Positions 38,426 to 48,858 of a DNA stretch of 64,000 nucleotides are shown here, piece by piece; positions within the stretch are counted from its first letter, which is position 1; each line of letters starts with the position of its first letter. The translations under genes and the position numbers were made by a program. This stretch comes from Litomosoides sigmodontis (Eukaryota > Nematoda > Chromadorea > Rhabditida > Onchocercidae). The notes under the pieces are model-generated. The model did no database searches. It saw nothing but the letters and a program-made list of their open reading frames with translations, and was not told the origin of the DNA. The stretch is from the NCBI GenBank assembly GCA_963070105.1, contig OY718805.1:6754001-6818000 (forward strand), in the 5' to 3' direction.

Positions 38426-38826
38426 TTAGGTTATCCTGTCCTCCTCTGAAGTGTCTTGCATCTGTTGGACGGGAATTTGCATGCTCTGAAAGCAGCATTG
38501 AGAATTAAAAATGAATTTTGTTTTTTTATTCTAAAGAAATTTGCTCGTTATTTAAATAAAAGCTGTGCGATGGGCAATACATCCATTGTTTATAAAAGCA
38601 GGGCAAGTAATTGTCGGTAAGGTTATTTTACAGTAACATGTCCGGAGAGTTGTATATAGTACGTGTTGCTTTCATATCGACAGTTAAGCATATTGGTGTT
38701 TCGAATTCTTGTTCCTTCATTAAAGCATCTATCAAGAAGCTTTGGAATACGTGGATACGATAGTCTTCGTTGTAACTCGGAGGATGGAGTCGAACGGGGA
38801 GTGTAGTTTTGGATGAACAAGAATGA
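38426..38826 (-). CDS. Possible small gene on the strand opposite the E2 pair
   Basis: Two exons on the minus strand, 38826-38632 (after acceptor gcatag, ending at a gtaaaa donor) and 38485-38426 (after acceptor tttcag), join in phase 0 and give 84 codons. The product is basic then acidic: PRSTPSSELQRRLSYPRIPK, LLDRCFNEGTRIRN, and a tail MQIPVQQMQDTSEEDRIT ending in a stop. A stop just upstream of the first exon means another 5' exon with the start codon must lie above 38826; I did not find it. No family recognised. Support is only the clean splice pair and the composition, which differs from the flanking T-rich spacer. Confidence 0.4.
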
Positions 38827-39052
38827 CTATGCTTTCCTGATGTACTCCCTATTCGTCTCGACGTGTTCTACGTTTTTGTCTTCCTTATCCACTTATTCCA
38901 CTGTATTTTCCCTTTTGCATGAGTTTTACGTTCCATCCATCAAGACCTACATTCATCAGAGAAGAAATCCGTGATCGCATGGAGGTGGAGCCGATCTTGT
39001 TCAAAGAGTGAATAGATTATAAGAGCTCACGAGAGAATTTCAGTCTAGTGCC

Positions 39053-40277
39053 ATGGGTGGTCCATCAGTCACTGCAGTTTCAAGACTAAAGAAGGACTAT
39101 GCAAAATTGATGAAGGTTAACTCACCAAATTTTATGGAATTTTTAAATTGAATGAACTTATTCTTCATATTGTATTAATTATTGTATATATTGGTAGTGT
39201 TGGCATTGCATATCGACGTGTTTAAGGATCCGGTCCCTTTTGTCGTAGCAGCTCCCCTTCATTCCAATATTCTAGAATGGCATTATGTGATCAGAGGGGC
39301 GCCACAGACACCATATGAAGGTATTTTCCGTATTAATGTAATGTCTTTGGATTTTTTAATAGGAAAATTGTAAAGAAAATTTGGGCGTAATATCCTACAT
39401 TTTCTATTATAGGTGGGTTCTATCACGGCAAACTAATTTTTCCGCCTGACTTCCCGTTCAAGCCGCCATCAATATTTATGTTAACGCCTTCTGGACGTTT
39501 CCAAACAAACACAAGACTGTGTCTTTCGATCTCTGATTTCCACCCAGATACATGGAATCCTGCCTGGACGGTTTGTCTTCAAATCGTATGTGTGAATTTT
39601 TTTCCGAAAATTTATTAGTTGGAGGTTCGGTTACCTTTACATACAAGCATTAATGTGATTATTGCAGGTTTCAACTATTATAACGGGTTTACTTTCCTTT
39701 ATGAATGATACAGCTCCAACTCTAGGCAGTATAAACTCAAGTGATGCAGAGAAGCGTATTCTTGCTAGGAAATCTAAGGAATTCAATTTAAAGGTTATTT
39801 TCATCATTAACAGCTGCGGCATTTGCATTTTTTTTCGGAACGTGTATCTTTTTATTTAAAAATGTGGCATTACCTTGTTATTGCAGGATCGAATCTTCTG
39901 TGAACTGTTTAGTGATTTGGCCAAGCAAATACGGGAAGAATTGACTGAGGAACGAAGCAAAGTGTTAATAGAAGAGAACACGGTAGATGAAACTACGCCA
40001 CAGCGAAGGTTTTCATCCTGATCACTCAGTGCATGTAAAATTTCTGAAGATAAAAAGTGTTTTCTGAGTTTCAGATATTTTTCTTAAAATCCCCCGAAGA
40101 CATTTCTACTTGTTTCTATTATTAATTCTTTCATTACTTATAAACAATAATTTTTTAAGGTCTGGTGAAGAGGGCGACTACACTACCTTGACGTATAATC
40201 TTGTGGTGCTTGCAGGCGTGGTGTTAATTGCGTTTGCAGTTAGATTTGTCATATTATCTGCTCAAGAAGAGAACTGA
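39053..40277 (+). CDS. UBE2J2: UBE2J2, ER-anchored ubiquitin-conjugating enzyme
   Basis: Six exons, 39053-39115, 39227-39320, 39413-39570, 39668-39793, 39887-40008 and 40160-40277, give 226 residues. The sequence follows UBE2J2 closely: [97 protein letters not shown]. The active-site cysteine is Cys89 and the tail ends in a single hydrophobic anchor ([20 protein letters not shown]). Such E2 enzymes ubiquitinate misfolded proteins in ER-associated degradation from the cytosolic face of the ER. The start ATG follows an unpaired tttcag by nine bases. Confidence 0.96.
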
Positions 40278-41368
40278 TTTCGTATTCTTATTGGAAACTG
40301 ATATCGTGTAATGCGTAAATATTTTATAATTTCTCATCAGTTTGTGCGTACGAATTTATAGTTAATAGGATTCAGAGCACATCTTCAGTGCGGAAAAGTT
40401 GGTAAGCAGACTGAGCACTAAATTTTTGTCTTGTAATTTGCCTTACAATCCCTCTGTCGTTTCCCATAGCATTCGAATTTTCCATCAAATTCATTATTGC
40501 TATTATTAGGTTTTTGCAAGCTCCTTTTATCTAGAATTAGCGAATGCTTCGCACACTTTTATATTGATGAGACATGAAGCAATCTTTTTGATCCAGATCT
40601 ACATCCAATACTTTGTCGATATGTTTTTCTTTAAGGACTCTTTCTCGCCATGGATTTTGTCATTCTTGAAGTTTCTTATGCTTTTAAAAAGAATCGATTA
40701 CTTTGGTTATTACTATCGGTTATTATCCAGCAACTCGTGCTAATGATGTCGGTTAACTAACTGATTACTTGATTGTTTATTTGTACATTGTCGTCATTTG
40801 TAGTTTAAATAAAAAGTTTATATTGAGTTTTTCGATTCATCACGGAAAGGCCTTTGTATCACAAATTCATTTATATTCCTAGGTTTTATCGAGTAATCAA
40901 ATATCAATCATACAGATTCTTTTTGTAATGTTCTGCGGTTCTGGATATAGGTAAAGGTGAACATGATGTTACCGTGATTATTTTGTAATAATTAAATGCT
41001 ATTTCGTTTTCTTACAAAGGATATAGTGAACAGCTTTGTGGAAGTCTAGTAACTGTTCAGTAGGTCCAGTCGTCAAACTATGTCCATCTTAAATGCGTAT
41101 GGCTAACATATGTTGTTTTTGCGAGTAACTGCGGAGTGGTCGAGTATTGCTTTTGGTATGGAAAGGATTTTTTATTTGTTATGACGTGTGTCATCAGTGT
41201 TATGGAATTCAAAAAAGCAATGCTTGGTAATTAGTTCCCGTTAAACAGTTGCTCCAACCATTTATGATTTATGGTAGAATTATAGCTTGGATTGTTCGCT
41301 GGAAGCTTCGCAAAGCAATTTTTTGGATATTTATTACACGTTGATCGGAATGGTATGTGAAAACAGGC
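40278..41368. other. Spacer between UBE2J2 and sqv-2
   Basis: 3' UTR-like sequence with an AATAAA motif near 40808, and the 5' flank of the galactosyltransferase gene. No exon seen. Confidence 0.5.
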
Positions 41369-43352
41369 ATGATGAGGCGATCTTTCATGCCTGCACGAAT
41401 AATAATACTTTTGTGTGGTTGTTTAATTTGTGTCATTTGTACTATCACTCTTTCACTAACGTGCAGTTGCGAGGAACAGTTCACGTCCAACAGAGTGCGC
41501 GGTTTTCCTGCATCGAGCTTGCTTAGGCAGAAAAGTGCGTTTATGGCGAATTTAAGTTTAAAAAGAGTTATTTTTGTGTGTGCGAAAATTAAATAAGTTA
41601 TAATTTCTAGCTTACTCTAGGTTTAAAAGAGTACGAGCATTAAAAAGTTCAATTCTTGGGCAATGAGAGAAAAGACTTACTGTATTTTGCTTTCAGTTTC
41701 CAACATGCAGAAAAAGGTTTTTATAAGAGTGATAGCCATTGTGATCTTCAGGTATAGAAGGTGTTCCTGATTTACCTCCAACATATTTGGCGATTATAAT
41801 CATGTCATCTCCAGATAATGAAATGGTGCGTGCTGTTATTCGCAGCACTTGGTTAAAATTGTCTTCAAAAGGTAGTTTAGAATTTAATGTACAGTTTATT
41901 TGGTCTCAGAACATGAGAAATCGAAAATCATCAAAGAAAAGTTCTAATTCTCTAAAGTTTTAGGCAAAGGAACTTTTCGTTATGCTTTCCCAATTGGAAC
42001 AAAGAATTTGAGTCTGTCTTTTAAAGAACGTCTCAAAGAAGAAAATAATTTGTTTAACGATTTGATTTTTCTGGAGGATCTCGTGGATAATTACCAGAGC
42101 TTAACGAAGAAGTCCTTACTCTCTATGCAAGCTATGCACAATTTGTATAAATTTGAATTCTTGTTAAAGGTTATACTTGTTCGGTTATCTAAGTTTAGAT
42201 GAGATCGTACTATGAATTTTGTTTAACGTTTAATTTCAACGTTATTTGGTGACAGTTCAGTTGTGCTTGATTGATATAACTTGAAAATCAGCATGATATT
42301 AAGAAATATATTGCTGTAAGTTGTTCTCTTGTTCTTAGTTTACCTTTTTTAATCTTTAAATTTTTTTTAGTTTCTTGATTCTTAAATCGTATTAACTTCA
42401 TCTTCTTGAATTCTTTCTTACATTCAATTTGCCAACGTTCGTATCTTTTTCAAGGTGGATTGTGATTCGTTTGTACGTTTGGGATCGTTCCTGAAAGCAC
42501 TGAAAGATATTGCGAATCCAAATTTATACTGGGGTTTCTTAGATGGAAGGGCAAGACCAAAACGAAGAGGGCAGTGGGCCGAACGGAATTGGATTATATG
42601 TGATCGTTATGTTCCTTACCAGGTATTTGATTATTTAAATTAAAATTGTCAAACAGTAGTTCTAGAATTTTTAGAAAAATTGCGTTTTGACGTTAATAAA
42701 ATCTGTTTTAGCTTGGAGGTGGTTACGTCTTATCTTACAAATTGGTCGACTTCTTTGTACGGAACAAAGATTTGCTGAAAATTTACAGGTAAATCTTTCT
42801 TGGAAGTAATGAACTGTGAATGACATTGAAATTTTCGGGCTATCGTAAGAGTAATTAAGAAACGTATTGATAACTGAATGTGAGAAAAAGTTTTTGTGAT
42901 GTTAGTATTCAGGAATGAAGATGTGTCGATAGGTGCTTGGTTAGCGGGTCTTTCTGTTCACTATGTTCATGATCCTCGTTTTGATACCGAATTTCGTTCC
43001 AGAGGATGCAACAATCAATATATTATCACACATAAGCAAACGCCGGACTCTTTAAAAGTTGATTCTTTCAATTTGCGGGGCAAAGTTTTTTGCGGAATTC
43101 CCTCTAAAATTTATTTCTGATATTAAACTAAAATATCTTGGGCTACTTTTGCTCAAAATAGGAAAAAATATTATTTTTATACATAAAAGTGGTTCACTTA
43201 TTCTTACTAATTTTCAGAAATTATATGCTTCAATTGTAAACACCGGTAAGCTATGCGAAAAGGAGTATCGCATTAGACCATCTTATGTTTATGATTGGTC
43301 AGTTCCGCCTAGTATGTGCTGCGCTCGACAAAATGGCTCTAATATACCGTAA
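41369..43352 (+). CDS. sqv-2: Beta-1,3-galactosyltransferase of the proteoglycan linker (B3GALT6/SQV-2)
   Basis: Seven exons, 41369-41534, 41752-41871, 41964-42169, 42455-42622, 42712-42788, 42913-43057 and 43218-43352, give 338 residues (human B3GALT6 has 329). It is a type II Golgi protein: a short basic start ([10 protein letters not shown]), the anchor [20 protein letters not shown], then a GT31 domain with [39 protein letters not shown], the metal-binding DCD at 166-168, [27 protein letters not shown] and a C-terminal MCCARQNG. The enzyme adds the second galactose of the GlcA-Gal-Gal-Xyl linker of chondroitin and heparan sulfate. C. elegans sqv-2 mutants have vulval and cytokinesis defects. 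The exon 1 donor at 41534 was chosen by phase and is slightly uncertain. Confidence 0.93.
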
Positions 43353-44032
43353 ATCGCCGTTATTAATTTTGATTTAGCTTTGCCATATTTTTGAGAAGAT
43401 TATTGTAAAGGATAACTTTTTGTCAGTGTGTTTCATATAAAAGTTAATTTATAGCAGTAGGAATTACGTCGTTGGATCAGAAGAGAGATCTCATGTTTTA
43501 TTAAGTGTTGTTGCAGTTCCTCCAGATCTTAAATAAATGTTTAAAGTTTTCCCATCAACTCATGTTACTTTATTCTCTATATCCTTTCTTCTTTACTGAA
43601 TTAGTATTTAAATATAATAAATTGTTCCTTTTTAATGTGAATGAACTTTTGTTGGAGAAGTCTCTGCTTGTTTACGTTTAAAATGGACTAACTTACACTC
43701 GTTCTTTTTTAATCTTTAGATCATGATTTTTTGTATGATTGCAAAAGGGGAAAGGAACGAAGTGGAAGGTAGTGACAGTTGTGTACTTTTTCTAGTTCAA
43801 ATTTTGAAATATTTGAAATAAAGGAGGAAACAAAAAATGTGAGTTATAAATGATTTTGACCGGTTTCCAATGATACAAATTTCTGGAATTTATCTTATCG
43901 TTCAGACATTTTTGGCAAATAGTGTCGCAAAAGAGGATCTACCATGGATGTGTGCAGAATTTAATGCTTTCAAACTCCGGAAGCTTGCTGTCTTTCCTAT
44001 ACAAGGTAGCATTGCTTCAGGGACATCGTTAA
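43353..44032. other. Spacer between sqv-2 and PIGW copy 1
   Basis: 680 bases of 3' UTR-like sequence. A 66-codon frame at 43870-44070 overlaps the PIGW start in another frame and is not supported. An acceptor (ttgcttcag) ending at about 44020 lies 12 bases before the PIGW ATG. Confidence 0.5.
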
Positions 44033-47000
44033 ATGAATCTAACGCGGAATGCTCTAGTAGAAAATCCTAGTTTTGTTTATAATGGTACCAGCCAAACGGA
44101 AATTATTCTCTGGCAGTTAATTGGTCCACTTTCGGTTCTACTCAGAAATATTGCTGTACCGTGGATATTTGTTGGCTTTCGTTTCGCTTTATCGAATGGT
44201 TTCTGGTAAATTCATAAATTTAATTTCTTTGATCTTCAGTGTTCTTAAGGTGTAATATTTGTTTAGTAGTAAACTACCACACGAACTTTTTATAAATATT
44301 CAGAACAATTTCTATAAATGCCTGGAAGTCTAGAGATGGACCATAAGAGCGCTGAGATTCTTATACTTGATGGACAGAGGTTAATCGTAATAGTATTAGT
44401 ATTGACGTCTGACTTCAACTTCGATCCTAGCTCAGTTTAGTTTGGTAATGCTTAATTTCTACGATATGGTTGGGCTTTGCTTAATGAAAGATAATCTTGG
44501 TGCATAATTTGTGGGTTTGGGGTGATCATCAAGTTAATAGTACCTAGCTGGTTTTATTTTCTTGTGTTTACAATTAGTGAAATGAATTTCAGGTTAAAAT
44601 TCGCACTTGACTTCTTGTTCATAGTACTGCCAATTATTCTTTCCCTTACACTGTTCTCAGATCATCTCTCTGTTATACTTCTTCTGCAGTTAGTTGCTTC
44701 GCTTTCTCTAATAACTTTTTCGCTGTGTGAATATTGCTTTATCGCACGCGAAAAACCTACCCTACGAGAAATTTTAAATCAAATGGTTGATGAGCAACAT
44801 TCACCCACCAAATTCATCACTTACATGAGGTTACTTTTTTCTATTTCTGTACATTTCAAAAAATATTGCTTGGATGAAATGTTGATGGTGATAGAAATAA
44901 TTATATAAATCATCGCCTCTAACTATGAACTTACATGATTTTGCTAGAAAACGATGGATTTAGTCAGCATCGGAGATTGAAGAACTGGTTTTATAGCATT
45001 TAAATAACAGAAACCATATATTTACATTTTATAACCTTTTCACGAATTTCTCTCAGAACTGCACATAAGCGAAAAATATAACCTTTGACGTTAAAGGAAA
45101 TAATTAACTTATACTTCTTTCTCTTTCAGATCCATGGGTCTCATTGCAACTGCGGTTGCAATTCTGTCTGTTGATTTTGACATTTTCCCACGTCGTTTTG
45201 CCAAAACACACACTTATGGCCGAAGTGTTATGGATCTTGGCACTGCAACATTCATTTACTGTTTTGCTGTTGTTGATGTTTTCAAGAATTTTCCAAGCAG
45301 AAACAAATTTCCCTTGTTGCAAAGAAGGTTTTCTTTTAAGTCGAACGATTTAAGGAAGAGGAGAACTTCACGAAAAGACATAATTGACGAAATAATCTCG
45401 TATAAATATTAAGTACGTTAACTTTCAAGTTTTTCGTTGAATCTAAACAAAAATTTTATTGCAGAAGTTTTTTCCGGAAACACTTGTCAATCATTATGCT
45501 GCTGTGCTTAGGTTTCGGAAGGACATGTATCCTGCAATTGTTAAACTATCCAGTACAAGTTGTTGAGTACGGGGTGCACTGGAATTTCTTTATAACTCTT
45601 GCATTTCTCAGGGTTTGTGTTTTACACTTTGAATCCTTCAATTTCAAGCACTTTTAACGTTAGTTTGCGATGCTAATAGATAGTGGATTGTATGACAGTT
45701 TAACTAGCGTTAAGCTAGCTTACTTGTTGATGTATAGGCTTGCTGTCTATTAAGTACTTTTCAGATTATTGTGAAACTGCTTGGCCGTCGGTTTCATTTG
45801 TTTTTTGCTATTACTATCATTTCCGTTTATCAGTATTTGTTGGGTGAAAGAAATTTGCAGGTTTTAATTCCATTCTTTTGCAGGTTTTAATTCCATTCTT
45901 TTGATAAATCTCTTGATTTTGAAAACGTCTTGAAAATAAATTCGTCATTGCATTAATAAATTCAGAATTGGCTGCTTTCGGCGGACACCAACAGAGATAC
46001 AATTATTGCAATGAATCGTGAAGGAATTTTTTCCTTATTCGGATATTTATCATTATATTTTTTCGCATCTTGTATTGCCAATTTCATGTATTCCACGGGG
46101 TTAGTCATTGTTCAGTGCAGTTTTTTTTTTCTATTTCTATTTTCGCTGGTACTGAGATACTGGTGAATGATGAATTAAGTGATTCTGAATGCAAACTCAT
46201 GCACATTGTTGTGCTATTTGTAATACAGAAGTCAATGAAGGAAGAATGTTCACTAGATAATATTAGCTAATGAGTCGTTGCTTATCTGTCCAATCATCGT
46301 AATGGTTCTCGAAAATCAAAACGATTTTTATAAGTGGAACGGGCACTCACTGTTTGCTTTAATTTATGTACCGATTCATATGTTTAACTGGGAGACAGAA
46401 GCTTTTGGTGGAATTACAGAATAAGACTCAAATCCTGGTTCTACAGAACGTTCCAGCTACTCATGATCGCTACGCTTATTTTCTTTGCTCAGAAATCGGC
46501 TGAAGTACTTGTAGGGCCACCTTCACGGAGAATTGCGAACTTACCTTATGTCTTAGAAATGGTACGCTTTACCGTGCTTGTTCAATTTATTTTGACACAT
46601 TTTCTTTTTGAAGGCCATTATAATAGAAAACACTGACATATTCTAATTCTGCTATGTTTTGTTTAGCTAGTTGTCAATACTATTTACATGGCTACTTTAT
46701 TGTTGATACAATTGGCTTCAATCTTCGGATGGGCAGCACAGATGCCACAATTCTCCATTGGTTAGTTGCTTGGGCTATTTTCAGTTTGTGTGAATTTTCT
46801 TTAATGTGATATATCACGGTTTTTGGGGGAAGATGAGACCGCGAGGGAAGGAGAGAGGGGAAGGGGGACAAGAGAAGGCGAGAAAGGGGAGTGGATTGAG
46901 AAACTGTAAATTAGGTCAAAAGAGAATGACTTTAAATTAGGTCACTAGGAATTAAAAGAACTTAATTTTTTGCATAATGTCAATATTTTTTCACCTTATT

Positions 47001-47230
47001 TTGCAGATGAAAATCCTTTCGAACGTTTAAAGCCGTGTATTCTTGACTCAGTGAATCGATATGGCATGCCATTTTTCTTGTTAACAAACATACTTACGGG
47101 TCTCATTAATTTGACAATAGCAACAAGCTCTGTAACAAATGTCTATCACTCAACGACTATTATCACTGTATATACGTTCATTTCATGTGCTATAATCCAT
47201 GTCTATGTAAGGTTGAAACAAACCTCTTGA
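44033..47230 (+). CDS. PIGW: PIGW/GWT1 GPI-anchor inositol acyltransferase, copy 1
   Basis: Nine exons, 44033-44205, 44593-44829, 45130-45327, 45465-45612, 45765-45860, 45966-46099, 46420-46561, 46667-46760 and 47007-47230, give 481 residues with many hydrophobic segments. Family signatures: NGTSQTEIILWQLIGPLSVL near the N-terminus, AILSVDFDIFPRRFAKT, YGRSVMDLGTATF, EYGVHWNFFITL, NREGIFSLFGYLSLYF, VGPPSRRIANLPYVLEM, PFFLLTNILTGLINL. PIGW works in the ER membrane and acylates the inositol of GlcN-PI during GPI-anchor synthesis. The fungal orthologue GWT1 is a drug target. All introns keep phase. It is followed 1.6 kb downstream by a second copy with the same exon structure. Confidence 0.95.
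45854..45899 (+). repeat. 23-base tandem duplication across a splice donor
   Basis: Two perfect 23-base copies, each containing tttgcag followed by gttttaattccattct, abut in PIGW copy 1. The first copy spans the end of exon 5 and its donor. The second therefore repeats the exon end and donor, and its ttgcag also resembles an acceptor. Confidence 0.9.
46824..46893 (+). repeat. G-run-rich polypurine tract in the last PIGW copy 1 intron
   Basis: About 70 bases, almost all purine on the plus strand, with five runs of four or more G between 46824 and 46890 in an otherwise AT-rich intron. Could adopt triplex or quadruplex structure. Confidence 0.8.
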
Positions 47231-48858
47231 ATTTTTATATAAATATTTCTTAAATTACTTATTTTCTGTTGCTTATTTTATTCCATGTGGGTAGTAATAA
47301 CAAAGTTGTTGTCTGTTTAAGAGCATTATCATCTTCATCATTCCTTTTTCTACGCTTTTTTTCTCCAAAGAAATGCCATTTTATATTCTCCCTTGACCAG
47401 TAATGACATTACGCGATGATTTAATTGTCGTGGTTGTTTTTTTTTTTTTTGGAACAGGAGATTATGGAGGAAATATGCATAAATTCACAGGAATCCAGTG
47501 GGATTTATGTCAACTACTAAATGGTATATAACGTTTTAGTTAAGTTGGTTTAGGTGTGAAGTATAAGTTTCCATCGCTTTAATCATTCCATCTTATTTTT
47601 TAAGATAACATCTGTTGACTTTAGGAGCCAATCAAATTTTATGCAGTTTGATAGGAAATATATGCTTTTCAATTTACACAGTATTTGTAAAACAGCTTTA
47701 GAAGATTTCTCACGTAATGATAACCTATAACCTTTCTATTTGCAAGTATTTTGAGCTGATTTGGTACCCCAATGGCATTATTGGGATGAATTCAAATCGC
47801 ATCATTAGAGTGTTTTTTTCGTACTACAGGAAACTACGCAATAAGAAACGGGTCTGTCAGATTGGTAAAATTGACTTGACAATGTGCTGCAGTTAAGTTG
47901 TAATCATTTATTAAGCGCATTCTTATTTACGACAGATATCTAAGAGTTATTTCAGGTGGAATATATTCAGGTTACTTGTTTAAATGCCTAATCGTTGTAA
48001 ACATGTCACTTTATCATTATAAACATAAGGAGGAGAGCTTAATATCACAATTGTAATTTGTATTTGTTTGTTACATACTATGTACGCTTTCGATTAAGTA
48101 TTAGTGAAGTATTGCCAAAAATGAAGTGCGCTCTTCATCAGAACTTTTGTTTTATTACGCATTACACGGAACAGATTTAATATAGGGATGTGATTCCAAC
48201 AGTGCCGACCTCTGTATATTTACGTATGTGTGCTATAAAAATACCATGTCAAACAAATCCCACGCACAGAGTTTTCCGAAACATTAAACTCATTGAGTTT
48301 ATTCAATCATTTCTTCCACTCTTTGCCTGTCAGTTCAATTTGAAGGAAATGTTGAAACGATTAAGCACGTAGTGAAATTAAGAATAATCATTTGAATAGA
48401 AATATTTCGCCTCTACAGTGGGTTAACATTGATGAGGAACGAAGTGATTCCAAGTACCTTTCCTAAGAGCTCTTCGCGAGAATGATTTTATACCTTTTAA
48501 ATTAGCACTTTTTCTTCCACTCTCTGCTTATGTCTTAAAGAACGCTGTCTGATATCGGGGATAACATCAAAGAATAGTGAAAAGATAGATAGATGTAAAC
48601 ATGATATTGGAGACGTAGGTCACGTTAAAATGCAACACGGCAGGTACTAGCGTGATGAAATTATTCAGCCAGTGTTCATTATGTGAATGCAGATTTACAA
48701 GCAAGATTTGATTTTGAGAGGCAAGACTAAAACGGTTGGTTTTATCGTCATTTAGTTTATGCAAATGTTTATAAGCGAATCAGTCTGTCATAACCACTAT
48801 GGTTACTTCAATCCGTCACTGTCGTTGGGAGCGTTTTTGCTTCAAAGTTCGGTAAGAA
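47231..48858. other. Spacer between the two PIGW copies
   Basis: AT-rich sequence with an 11-base T run near 47440. Open frames are short and unsupported. It holds the copy 1 3' UTR and the copy 2 5' flank. Confidence 0.45.
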
